A stretch of 64,000 nt of DNA, taken from assembly GCF_024347535.1 (NCBI RefSeq), contig NZ_AP025497.1:930001-994000 (forward strand). Reading direction: 5' to 3'. The notes under the pieces are model-generated. The model did not search any database, had not been told where the DNA came from, and was given only the letters and a program-made list of their open reading frames with translations. Source of the DNA: Vibrio kanaloae (GTDB lineage: Bacteria; Pseudomonadota; Gammaproteobacteria; Enterobacterales; Vibrionaceae). A program made the position numbers and the translations under genes. This document shows positions 52,821 through 61,373 of the stretch, piece after piece (positions within the stretch are counted from its first letter, which is position 1; the number at the start of each line of letters is the position of its first letter).

Positions 52821-54686
52821 ATGATGGATCGATTACGCGAAGGCGTGAATAGCATCGCGGTAAAAATTATCCTTGGGTTGATTATCCTGTCATTCGTATT
52901 CGCAGGTGTAGGCAGCTACATCACCGGTGGCGGTAACAACGCAGCAGCTAAAGTTGGCAACACAGAAATTGCTCGTGGTGAGTTCGAACAGGCTTACCAA
53001 AACGAACGTAACCGTATGCAGTCTCAACTTGGCGATTACTTCTCTCAAATGCTTGCAGACCCTGGTTACGTAGAATCTTTCCGTAAATCAGTACTTGATC
53101 GCATGATCAATGACGTACTGCTTGAGCAGCAAGCTGAGTCTCTAGGCCTACGAATCAGTGATTCTCAAATCCGTACCATGATTCTAGAAATGCCTCAGTT
53201 CCAAACGGCGGGTCAATTCGACCAAGAAGTTTACCAAGCAGCACTACGTCGTGCAGGTTTCAGCGCAGAAAGCTTCGCAGAATACATGCGTCGTGACCTA
53301 ATGCGCAACCAGCTTGTGACTGCACTTCAAGGCAGTGAATTCGTTCTTCAAGGCGAAATCGATACTCAGAGCAAGCTTATCGCACAAACTCGTGACATTC
53401 GCACAGTGACACTGTCTGTTGCTGACCTAGCAAAAGACATCGAGTTAACTGACGAGCAAATCGAACAGTACTACCAAGAGAACCCAGCAGCTTATACTCG
53501 TCCAGAGCAAGCTAAGGTATCTTACATTGAGCTTTCTGCTGAAGCGCTTAAGTCTCAGCTTGAAGTAAGCGATGAAGAAGCACAGAAATACTACCAAGAG
53601 CACCTAGACAAGTACTCAACTGAAGAGCAACGTAAAGTTAGCCACATCCTAGTTCAAGGCGATGACGAAGCGAAAGCTCAGTCAATCCTAGACGAGCTAA
53701 ATGCAGGCGCTGATTTTGCTACGCTAGCGGAAGAGAAATCTGACGACTTCGGTAGTGCAGACGTTGGCGGTGACCTAGGTTGGATTGAACGCGACGTTAT
53801 GGACCCAGCGTTTGAAGATGCAGCTTTTGCTCTTGAAACTATTGGCGACATAACTGGTTTAGTTAAGTCGGATTTTGGCTACCACATCATCAAGTTAGAC
53901 GAGCTAAAAGCGTCTCAAGCTCAGTCTTACCAAGAAGTAGCGGCTGAGATTAAGCAAGAGCTTATAGACCAGCATGCTGTCGACCAGTTCTACGAGAAGC
54001 AAAATGAACTAGAGAAAGTGGCATTTGAATTCCCAGATTCTTTGGACGATTCAGCTGAAGCTATTAACGCTAAGATCACAACAACGGGTTTCATTTCTCA
54101 AGTTGATGCTCCAGAACTCCTCATGACACCTGCAGTTATGCAAGCGATCTTGAGTCCTGAAGTGAAAGAAGATGGTTTAAACTCTGAAGTTATCGAAGTT
54201 GCACCTGAGCATGTGATTGTTGTTCGTGTAGAAGAAACTCGTGACGAAACCGTTCTTCCGCTAGCTGAAGTGAAAGAGCAGGTTGTGGCTGCATTGTCTG
54301 CTGTTCAAGCTGAGCAACAAGCGATTGAACTAGGTGTTTCTCTAGTGAACGAACTTAAGCAAGGCAATGAAGCAGTACTGGCGGATAATAATCTTGAGTT
54401 CACTGAACTTGAAACGATAGACCGTAACTCTCCATTAGCATCTTCTGTATTCGCTTTCGCGAAACCAGAAGACGGTCAATCTGTATTCGGTCAGTCTAAA
54501 GACCAAGACGGTAATATTGTTGTTGTTGAGCTTTCAAAAGTAACGGCTGAAATCAACCCGGCTTACAGCACTCAAATTGGCGCTCAACTGGAACGAGTTG
54601 GCAACCAACAAGATCTTACTAATGTATTAAACGTACTTCGCAAAAACGCGGATGTTGAATATTACGTAGTTGGCCAAGATCAGTAA
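52821..54686 (+). CDS. ppiD: PpiD: membrane-anchored periplasmic chaperone/prolyl isomerase
   Basis: 621 residues. One N-terminal membrane span (about 14-35, IILGLIILSFVFAGVGSYI), SurA-like chaperone helices (about 40-200), and a central parvulin domain (about 265-360) with KVSHILV, GADFATLAEEKSDDFGSADVGGDLGW and FALETIGDITGLVKSDFGYHII. Acts with the Sec translocon on emerging periplasmic proteins. GGAGAG lies about 12 bases before the first of two ATG codons (52821, 52824). Gene order tig-clpP-clpX-lon-hupB-ppiD is as in enterics. Confidence 0.95.
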   Translation: MMDRLREGVNSIAVKIILGLIILSFVFAGVGSYITGGGNNAAAKVGNTEIARGEFEQAYQNERNRMQSQLGDYFSQMLADPGYVESFRKSVLDRMINDVLLEQQAESLGLRISDSQIRTMILEMPQFQTAGQFDQEVYQAALRRAGFSAESFAEYMRRDLMRNQLVTALQGSEFVLQGEIDTQSKLIAQTRDIRTVTLSVADLAKDIELTDEQIEQYYQENPAAYTRPEQAKVSYIELSAEALKSQLEVSDEEAQKYYQEHLDKYSTEEQRKVSHILVQGDDEAKAQSILDELNAGADFATLAEEKSDDFGSADVGGDLGWIERDVMDPAFEDAAFALETIGDITGLVKSDFGYHIIKLDELKASQAQSYQEVAAEIKQELIDQHAVDQFYEKQNELEKVAFEFPDSLDDSAEAINAKITTTGFISQVDAPELLMTPAVMQAILSPEVKEDGLNSEVIEVAPEHVIVVRVEETRDETVLPLAEVKEQVVAALSAVQAEQQAIELGVSLVNELKQGNEAVLADNNLEFTELETIDRNSPLASSVFAFAKPEDGQSVFGQSKDQDGNIVVVELSKVTAEINPAYSTQIGAQLERVGNQQDLTNVLNVLRKNADVEYYVVGQDQ

Positions 54687-54793
54687 ACTTTGATTCACTC
54701 GATGATTTAGTATTGTTAATCAAAGTATGACTGTTGCTCTATAAATCAAATTTGTGAGCGAACAAACAAGCTGATGAAAACGAGATGTATAAC

Positions 54794-54828
54794 AAAGCGG
54801 GTCACTAAGGTGGCCCGCTTTATTTTTA
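54794..54828 (+). terminator. Intrinsic terminator after ppiD
   Basis: 12-bp stem AAAGCGGGTCAC / GTGGCCCGCTTT with one G-U pair, 4-base loop, then ATTTTTA. Confidence 0.88.
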
Positions 54829-54894
54829 TTTAGTTACTGTGTCATTTATAATGGTAAATGCATAAGTTACGTTTTTTATACAAAGGAACGGTTT

Positions 54895-55194
54895 ATGCGC
54901 ACAATATATTCAACACTACTTCTTTCATTTCTTATTACCCTTAGCTCCGCAGCGTTTGCAGACAGCCCAACTAAGGCTGAGCTTTACGAAGGTATTGAGA
55001 TAACGGTAAACATCAACACAGCGACAGCAGAAGAACTCTCAGCGCTATTAGTTGGCGTCGGGGACAAGAAAGCCCAAGATATCGTCGATTACAGAGATCA
55101 AAATGGTGCGTTTGCGACTGCTGATGATTTGGTGAGTGTGAAAGGAATCGGTGAAGTGACGGTAGAAAAGAACCGCGAAAGAATTCAGCTTTAA
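54895..55194 (+). CDS. ComEA-type helix-hairpin-helix protein
   Basis: 99 residues: a signal peptide (about 1-22, cut after AFA) and a C-terminal helix-hairpin-helix domain (about 38-99) with INTATAEELSALLVGVGDKKAQDIVDYRDQNGAF and VKGIGEVTVEKN. It resembles ComEA, the periplasmic DNA-binding protein of natural transformation; several small paralogues exist in vibrios, so the role in competence is inferred. AAAGGAAC precedes the ATG. The stop overlaps the convergent rhombosortase stop by 3 bp. Confidence 0.88.
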   Translation: MRTIYSTLLLSFLITLSSAAFADSPTKAELYEGIEITVNINTATAEELSALLVGVGDKKAQDIVDYRDQNGAFATADDLVSVKGIGEVTVEKNRERIQL

Positions 55195-55733
55195 TCCGCT
55201 TTTTTATCCGCTAGCAAAAATATTACAGCCATGAAGCCTCCTGCTATTGACCCTGCTAGGTGGGCTTCAATTGCGACACGAGCGTTAATTAGTTCGCCAG
55301 TCGTACTAGAAGGGCCAATAAGCTGCTCCCAAACGATCTTAGCGATTAATCCCAACACTAACAGCCAACTAGATTTCCTGCCGTTTATAGTCTCTCTGAG
55401 CGCGCATAAACCAAACAACCCATGCAAAGTGCCCGATAGGCCAACGTAGATCTGAATACTTGAAAATAACAGAGCGACCCCAGTCACTAAACTAATCACA
55501 AGCAAAGCAAGAACAAGCTGTTTTTTACTCGGTTGAAACAGATAGCTGATGATCCACAAGCCTGCTAGATTCATCAGAAGATGCGAGTAGTTGGTATGTG
55601 AAAAATTTCCTGTTAGGATTCGCCACCATTGCCCATCGGCAATCGCATTGCTATCCCAAACGACCCAAGCTTGTATTGGTTCAAATTGGAATAAGACGCA
55701 TAAAAGTGAAGTGAAAATTAAAACAGGGTACAC
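55191..55733 (-). CDS. rrtA: Rhombosortase (rhomboid-family intramembrane protease)
   Basis: About 180 residues, six hydrophobic segments. Rhomboid catalytic Ser in GLSGTLHGLFG and His in AHLAGSIAGGFMA, plus the family segment HTNYSHLLMNLAGLW. Rhombosortases process exported proteins carrying a GlyGly-CTERM tail before type II secretion. I chose the GTG at 55733 (product VYPVLIFTSLL...) because longer in-frame versions up to 55844 would read into the divergent DTW gene with non-membrane sequence. The two divergent start codons are then only 9 bp apart. Confidence 0.82.
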   Translation of the reverse strand: MYPVLIFTSLLCVLFQFEPIQAWVVWDSNAIADGQWWRILTGNFSHTNYSHLLMNLAGLWIISYLFQPSKKQLVLALLVISLVTGVALLFSSIQIYVGLSGTLHGLFGLCALRETINGRKSSWLLVLGLIAKIVWEQLIGPSSTTGELINARVAIEAHLAGSIAGGFMAVIFLLADKKAD

Positions 55734-55742
55734 ATTAAATCC

Positions 55743-56342
55743 ATGTCTCGTTATTGCCCCCAATGCAGCAAGGCTTTGAAAGCTTGTATTTGTCAGTGGG
55801 TTACACCACTCGAATCGAATGTTGAGCTTATCATTCTTCAGCACCTATCAGAAGAGCATCGCCCAATGGGAACTGCGCGCATCCTCTCGTTATCTCTAAA
55901 TAATAGCGTGACGCTTGTCGGCGAAGACTTTTCAGACAATGAACAACTGAACGCATTGCTGGCCGATGAACAGTACCAACATGTGATTTTATACCCAAGC
56001 GAAAACTCTGTTCCTGTTGAGTCGGTAACCTGTTCAAATAAAAAGCTACGTGTGATTTTGTTGGATGGGACGTGGAAGAAGGCGTTCAAAATGTGGCAGG
56101 TATCGAGTAACTTGCATGCGTTAAAAACGGTTTACTTGCCGAAAGACCTCAAGGGTAACTATCGAATTCGCAAAGCACCTAGTGACAACTGTCTATCCAC
56201 AGTAGAAGCGGGTTATCATTTATTGAGCTTACTAGAGACTGACGGTGATTTTCGCCCACTGTTAACGGCATTTGACCAAATGATTCAGTTTCAAATCAAT
56301 CAAATGCCACCAGGTGTCTTCGAGAAAAACTATTTAGATTAA
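55743..56342 (+). CDS. DTW-domain tRNA-uridine aminocarboxypropyltransferase (TapT-like)
   Basis: 199 residues. An N-terminal zinc-binding CPQCSKALKACIC segment is followed by a DTW domain whose signature appears as LLDGTWKKAFKM (DGTW for DxTW), then RIRKAPSDNCLSTVEAG. E. coli TapT (YfiP) makes acp3U47 in tRNA variable loops; this protein is the likely equivalent. The Shine-Dalgarno is weak (GGGTA) and its promoter must lie inside or overlap rrtA. Confidence 0.88.
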   Translation: MSRYCPQCSKALKACICQWVTPLESNVELIILQHLSEEHRPMGTARILSLSLNNSVTLVGEDFSDNEQLNALLADEQYQHVILYPSENSVPVESVTCSNKKLRVILLDGTWKKAFKMWQVSSNLHALKTVYLPKDLKGNYRIRKAPSDNCLSTVEAGYHLLSLLETDGDFRPLLTAFDQMIQFQINQMPPGVFEKNYLD

Positions 56343-56373
56343 GCCGTTACACGATATTTAAGCTATTGAGCGC

Positions 56374-57717
56374 TTAAAACTCTGTATGAGCTGAGAACAA
56401 TTGCTGATGCATTTTCTGTGCAAGATCATCAGTCATTGATGAAATGTAATCTGCAATCACTCGCATCTTTCTTGAATCGTCTTGATGTTGTAGCCATTGC
56501 TTCTTGATTGGCAGTGGCAATAAGCGTTCAGGGTCAGCACTGAATGCCTCAAACATATCCATGATTATTTGCTGTCCTTTGTATTCAATAACCTGAACTT
56601 GAGGGACTTGGATAACAAACTCACTCACGAAGTGCTTCAGCTTATCGAGTGTGCCATCCATGCTCGGCTCAAGTACGGCATTGTAGGAGAGCAACACATT
56701 CTCAAAGTTCTCATCAACGCGCTTAATCGAAATACTGGTCAATAGTGCGTTGACTATTCCGCCAATTGCGTCCTTGCGGCGATACTGCTCGCCGGAAAAC
56801 AGCATTTCAGTTATTGAGTCAAGGTGTTCACAAATCCATGGGTCCGCCATTTCTTGTAGCTGCGGGTAAGCCGATTCTACCCATTGTGTCTTAGTCACGG
56901 AGCCCAGCACAATCGCATCTTCCAAATCGTGTACGCCATACGCGATGTCATCAGCCAGCTCCATAATAGAACAGTCAAGTGACTTGTATTTGGTCTTGTT
57001 GTGTTCAAGTGGTTCGGTGTGCGACTTTCTTTTCTTTTTTAGCCGTTGTTGGTCGCTGCTTGAAAGCGGCTCCAGTACCCAGTTAAACAGCTCTTTATCG
57101 TGATCGTAGATGCCTTTTGCTGGCATCCAATCTTTGGCACGGAGTTGTCGTTGATGCTTAACTGGCTCAGACTGCAATTTAGCTTGAACTTCACTAAGCA
57201 GAGAAGGGTACTTAATCAGACCTAACAAAGTGCGTCGAGATAGGTTCATCCCGTGATGCTCAGTGTAAGGTTCTAGCTGTGTGACAATGCGAAACGTTTG
57301 AGCGTTGCCTTCAAAGCCGCCATAATCGCGCATCATGTAATTCAGGGCGACTTCACCGCCATGCCCATAAGCTGGGTGACCAATGTCGTGAGCCAAACAT
57401 AGTGAATCTATCAAGCTGTCTGAGGGCAATAGGTCGCGGAATTCGGGCTGCTTCTTTTTCAATTGAGCGACGATACCTGTACCAAGCTGCGCGGCTTCTA
57501 GAGAGTGTGTTAATCGGGTTCGGTGAAAATCGTTAACAGTGGTGCCATGCACTTGAGTTTTAGCTTGAAGGCGGCGGAAGGCCGCAGAGTGAAGTACACG
57601 TGCACGATCACGTTGATACGGGCTACGGTGGTCATCACGTCTTATTTTATGTTCATCGTCATTTCGATGTTGCCATTCTTGTTCGAGTGCAAATGTTGGT
57701 TCGAGTTGGACTGTCAA
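56374..57717 (-). CDS. dGTPase-like HD-domain triphosphohydrolase
   Basis: About 447 residues of the Dgt family, which hydrolyses dGTP (and in some members other dNTPs) to the nucleoside and triphosphate. The HD metal site is seen in RTRLTHSLEAAQ, LAHDIGHPAYGHGGE and MELADDIAYGVHDLEDA. There is no ATG near the N terminus. I prefer TTG 57717 (product TVQLEPTFALEQEW...), which has AGG 7 bases upstream; TTG 57732 would add five residues. It is shorter than E. coli Dgt (505) and belongs to the Dgt-like branch. It lies 54 bp after yfbR, so the two are probably co-transcribed. Confidence 0.88.
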   Translation of the reverse strand: MTVQLEPTFALEQEWQHRNDDEHKIRRDDHRSPYQRDRARVLHSAAFRRLQAKTQVHGTTVNDFHRTRLTHSLEAAQLGTGIVAQLKKKQPEFRDLLPSDSLIDSLCLAHDIGHPAYGHGGEVALNYMMRDYGGFEGNAQTFRIVTQLEPYTEHHGMNLSRRTLLGLIKYPSLLSEVQAKLQSEPVKHQRQLRAKDWMPAKGIYDHDKELFNWVLEPLSSSDQQRLKKKRKSHTEPLEHNKTKYKSLDCSIMELADDIAYGVHDLEDAIVLGSVTKTQWVESAYPQLQEMADPWICEHLDSITEMLFSGEQYRRKDAIGGIVNALLTSISIKRVDENFENVLLSYNAVLEPSMDGTLDKLKHFVSEFVIQVPQVQVIEYKGQQIIMDMFEAFSADPERLLPLPIKKQWLQHQDDSRKMRVIADYISSMTDDLAQKMHQQLFSAHTEF

Positions 57718-57771
57718 AATAGCGCCTATCAAATTGATTTATTTAACTAATTATATTCAAGGTATACCCAG

Positions 57772-58356
57772 TTAGCTTATCTCGTCTAGTGATAATTCAA
57801 AACTCGGTGCAAAGGTAGTGAGAAAGTAATCCATTTCTGGACTTTTACGCTGTTCGAGTGTTTCTTCAAGTCTACGTTTTGCTTGCTCGTACTCATGATT
57901 TCCAGCGCTGAGTTCTTCCAAACATTTTAAATAAGCACAGATAGTGTCTGCTTGTTTAACAATGCCTTGCTCTTCTTTACTTGCTGTCCCTGAAATTAAA
58001 AATGGTGCGAAGTCTTCTTGAAACTCTTCCGGCAACATGGACAGTAGCCTTTTCTCGGCTGCTGCTTCTATCTTTTTGTACTCTTGTGCAATGTCTGGGT
58101 TGTAGTATTTGACTGGAGTTGGTAAATCACCGGTAAGCACCTCACTAGTGTCATGGTACATACCTAACAATGCGATGTGCTCAGGGTTGAGTTGACCATC
58201 AAATTTCTTGTTTTTGATAAGCGCCAAAGCGTGCGCGACGAAGGCAACTTGTAAACTATGCTCTGAAATATTCTCGCTTGAGACTGAGCGCATCAGTGGC
58301 CAACGTTGGATCAGTTTCATGCGTGCTAGATGGGCAAAGAAATGGCTTTGTTTCAT
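57772..58356 (-). CDS. yfbR: YfbR 5'-deoxynucleotidase
   Basis: 194 residues. HD-domain enzyme that removes the phosphate from deoxynucleoside 5'-monophosphates. The metal ligands are His33 ([12 protein letters not shown]), His68 and Asp69 ([17 protein letters not shown]) and an Asp in [11 protein letters not shown], the same positions as in E. coli YfbR. Sits upstream of a dGTPase-like gene and downstream of alaA; a terminator separates it from alaA. Confidence 0.95.
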   Translation of the reverse strand: MKQSHFFAHLARMKLIQRWPLMRSVSSENISEHSLQVAFVAHALALIKNKKFDGQLNPEHIALLGMYHDTSEVLTGDLPTPVKYYNPDIAQEYKKIEAAAEKRLLSMLPEEFQEDFAPFLISGTASKEEQGIVKQADTICAYLKCLEELSAGNHEYEQAKRRLEETLEQRKSPEMDYFLTTFAPSFELSLDEIS

Positions 58357-58426
58357 AAGTGTCCTTGCTTAACAATGCTCTACTTGTGTCTTGTAAACGA
58401 TACAAGTAGTACGAGATAGGAGATAT

Positions 58427-58454
58427 AAAAAAGGCCCCTAAACAGGAGCCTTTT
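58427..58454 (-). terminator. Intrinsic terminator after alaA
   Basis: On the minus strand AAAAGGCTCC / GGGGCCTTTT (10 bp, one G-U), 6-base loop, T-run. It lies between alaA and yfbR. Confidence 0.85.
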
Positions 58455-58552
58455 AAGCATATAAGTGAATGAATACAAGTTAAAGTATTTTAAAACAGTA
58501 AATTATAGCCATCGTTAGTGGACTAGTTGTTAGCAGGTTGATTGTGGGCGAA

Positions 58553-59770
58553 CTACTCTTGGCTGTAAGTTGACAAGAAGCGCTCAAGACGACCAATTGC
58601 TATTTCTAGATCTTCGATATGTGGCAAAGTCACGATGCGGAAGTGATCGGGTTTTGGCCAATTAAAGCCAGTACCTTGAACCAATAATACTTTTTCTTGT
58701 TTAAGGAAATCGAGTACAAATTTTTGATCATCTTTGATGTTGTACATTTTAGTATCGATTTTAGGGAACAGGTACATCGCACCTTTTGGTTTCACACAAG
58801 ACACTCCCGGGATCTTGTTGATCAATTCCCATGCTCGGTCACGTTGTTCAAGCAGTCTACCACCAGGTAGTATTAGTTCATTAATACTCTGATAGCCACC
58901 GAGTGCGGTTTGTATTGCGTGCTGCATTGGCACGTTGGCACACAGGCGCATAGAAGCGAGCATTTCTAGGCCTTCCACATAGCCTTTCGCTAAGTGTTTT
59001 GGACCAGTCAAGAACATCCAACCACCACGAAAGCCACATACACGATAAGCTTTCGATAAGCCATTGAAGGTTACCATTAAAACGTCTTCAGCCAAGGTTG
59101 ATACGGAAGTGTGCACTGCGCCGTCGTAAAGTACTTTGTCGTATATTTCATCAGCGAAGATGATCAAACCATGCTCACGAGCAATGTCCACAACTTTCAA
59201 CAGGAAATCACGACTATATACAGCACCCGTTGGATTGTTTGGATTAATCAAAACGATCCCGCGAGTCTTTGGTGAAATCTTCGCGAGTATGTCATCGAGA
59301 TCTGGATACCAATCGGCGTCTTCATCACACATGTAGTGAACCGGTGTGCCTCCAGAAAGCGCTACAGATGCTGTCCAAAGTGGGTAGTCTGGTGCGGGCA
59401 CTAAGATTTCATCACCATTATCCAACAGTGCCTGCATAGACATCACGATAAGCTCTGATGCACCATTTCCAATGTAAACGTCTTCTACATCAAGGTTGCG
59501 AAGACCTTTTTTCTGATAGTGCTGGACAACCGCTTTTCGGGCTGAATAAATACCTTTTGAGTCACAGTACCCTTGAGATGTTGGTAGATTGCGGATTACG
59601 TCAACAAGGATCTCATCAGGGGCGTCAAAACCAAAGGGGGCGGGGTTACCAATATTTAGCTTTAGTATTTTATGCCCTTCTTCTTCCATGCGCTTAGCAT
59701 GTTTGAGTACAGGCCCCCTGATTTCGTAGCATACATTGTTGAGTTTTGACGACATCCCGATATTTTGCAT
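58553..59770 (-). CDS. alaA: AlaA: glutamate-pyruvate (alanine) aminotransferase
   Basis: 405 residues, the length of E. coli AlaA (YfbQ). PLP-dependent class I aminotransferase making alanine from pyruvate and glutamate. Conserved pieces: LKLNIGNPAPFGFDAPDEI, VPAPDYPLWTA, INPNNPTGAVY, ADEIYDKVLYDG and the PLP Lys in GLSKAYRVCGFRGG (about residue 240). ATG 59770 is supported by AGGA 8 bases upstream. Conserved neighbour of yfbR. Confidence 0.95.
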   Translation of the reverse strand: MQNIGMSSKLNNVCYEIRGPVLKHAKRMEEEGHKILKLNIGNPAPFGFDAPDEILVDVIRNLPTSQGYCDSKGIYSARKAVVQHYQKKGLRNLDVEDVYIGNGASELIVMSMQALLDNGDEILVPAPDYPLWTASVALSGGTPVHYMCDEDADWYPDLDDILAKISPKTRGIVLINPNNPTGAVYSRDFLLKVVDIAREHGLIIFADEIYDKVLYDGAVHTSVSTLAEDVLMVTFNGLSKAYRVCGFRGGWMFLTGPKHLAKGYVEGLEMLASMRLCANVPMQHAIQTALGGYQSINELILPGGRLLEQRDRAWELINKIPGVSCVKPKGAMYLFPKIDTKMYNIKDDQKFVLDFLKQEKVLLVQGTGFNWPKPDHFRIVTLPHIEDLEIAIGRLERFLSTYSQE

Positions 59771-60065
59771 TGCCGGTTTCCTGGAATTAATTTAAATACT
59801 TTATTAAAGTACCGCAAAATGGGGTTTGATAGAATAAAAATCTGCTGAATGTCGCATTTCCGTGTAACGTCTGGTCTTTTTACTATCACTATTTTATGAG
59901 TTTTAATTCTTAGCGTTGTTGATTTTAGCGAAGGGAAGAAAGGGGGCGAGATTGCTTAAAATCACAGGAATGTTGAAAAGATATAGTACATTCTTGATCT
60001 CAGTGGGTGCTACCCATAAAGTATCAACCTAATATAATAATAATTTAGGTGTGGACGAGGTCGAT
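59771..60065. promoter_or_regulatory. Divergent region alaA / menF
   Basis: 295 bp with no gene. A perfect TATAAT at 60033-60038 lacks a good -35 at 17 bp but would give menF a short leader; a small TGGGT/ACCCA hairpin sits just upstream of it. Confidence 0.4.
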
Positions 60066-61373
60066 TTGTCACATTTCCAGCAAACTCTCTCCGCTTTGAT
60101 TGAGAGAGTACACAATGCCCCAGCAAGCGAAGTTCGTTGTGTTGAAGTTCTAACGCAAAAACCATCGTTTGCATTTATAGAATGGCTTCATGCTCAACCT
60201 CTCTTTCCCAAATTTTACTGGCAGTCACGCGACACTCGTGAAGAGGTCGTTGCACTCGGTCAGTTACATACTTTTTCAGACCCCGCACCCGCATATGCAA
60301 TTCTTGGGGAAGACCAGCGAATTTGGGGGGGACGTTCATTTGACGGGCACACCGCTAAGAATCGTCGTTGCATGGAATCGTTTTTCTTCCTTCCTCAGGT
60401 TGAATTGATTCGCTTTGATAATACTTGGTCGCTAGCGGTTAATTTATCTCCTGATCGCGTTGCTTCGATTAATGCCTTAAATAAGCTATCTGTTGAAGCG
60501 GCGATTTTAGCGCCGTTGTCTGCTCATATTGAACAAATAACCCACGTGCCGGAAAAGGAACAGTGGGGTAGTTTGGTGAATAAAGTGCTTCAGGGGATCA
60601 GTGACGAAGAGTATAAGAAAGTGGTTTTGGCTCGTAAAACCACGCTACAGCTCGATGCGCCTATCTGTGCAGCACAATTACTTAAGGCAAGCTATCAACA
60701 AAATCATCATAGCTTTCACTTTATGTTGGTGTTGGATTCTAAACACAGCTTTATTGGCTCGACGCCAGAGCGCTTGTATAGCCGACATGGTATAGAGCTT
60801 GATACCGAAGCGCTTGCTGGAACGATTGGTCGCGGGGAGAACGCAACCGAGGATATGGAGTTAGCAAACTGGCTTTCTCAAGATAGCAAAAACCTCAATG
60901 AGAACCAGTATGTGGTCGACGATATCATTGAGCGACTCACTCCTCACTCACAAATGGTTCATGTTGAAAAGGATGCGCGCCTTGTACGTTTGCGTAAAGT
61001 GCAGCATTTGAAACGTAATATCCATGCTCAGCTTAATGCAGGCATTAACGGTGTGCAGTTACTTGCCGCGTTGCAGCCGACTGCTGCAGTTGCAGGGTTA
61101 CCTCGTAAAGAAGCGATGGATTTCATACTTGAACATGAACCATTTGCTCGAGGTTGGTATGCAGGCTCTGTTGGCTATATTAGCCACCAACGCGCTGAGC
61201 TCTGTGTAGCGATTCGCAGTGCTTTAGTTGTAAACGATCAAGTGCAGCTGTTTGCGGGCGCGGGGATCGTGCCAGGATCGGTTGCCGAACATGAGTGGCA
61301 AGAGTTGAACAAGAAGATGTCGACTCTGCTCAGCCTCATTTCTGATCACCCGCCATTGGGTGTAGCGTCATGA
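60066..61373 (+). CDS. menF: MenF: menaquinone-specific isochorismate synthase
   Basis: 435 residues. Converts chorismate to isochorismate for menaquinone. The chorismate-binding fold shows the base Lys191 (VVLARKTTL), GSTPERLYSRHG, TEALAGTIGRG, the metal-ligand segment NENQYVVDDI and FAGAGIVPGS. TTG 60066 is preferred over the in-frame GTG 60051 because GAGG (60057-60060) is correctly placed for it. First gene of menF-menD-menH; the stop overlaps menD by 4 bp. Confidence 0.94.
   Translation: MSHFQQTLSALIERVHNAPASEVRCVEVLTQKPSFAFIEWLHAQPLFPKFYWQSRDTREEVVALGQLHTFSDPAPAYAILGEDQRIWGGRSFDGHTAKNRRCMESFFFLPQVELIRFDNTWSLAVNLSPDRVASINALNKLSVEAAILAPLSAHIEQITHVPEKEQWGSLVNKVLQGISDEEYKKVVLARKTTLQLDAPICAAQLLKASYQQNHHSFHFMLVLDSKHSFIGSTPERLYSRHGIELDTEALAGTIGRGENATEDMELANWLSQDSKNLNENQYVVDDIIERLTPHSQMVHVEKDARLVRLRKVQHLKRNIHAQLNAGINGVQLLAALQPTAAVAGLPRKEAMDFILEHEPFARGWYAGSVGYISHQRAELCVAIRSALVVNDQVQLFAGAGIVPGSVAEHEWQELNKKMSTLLSLISDHPPLGVAS

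Noticed and set aside
59860..59880. Possible FadR half-site GTCTGGTC before alaA
   Set aside because: Only half of the palindrome is present and the other half is TTTTTAC.
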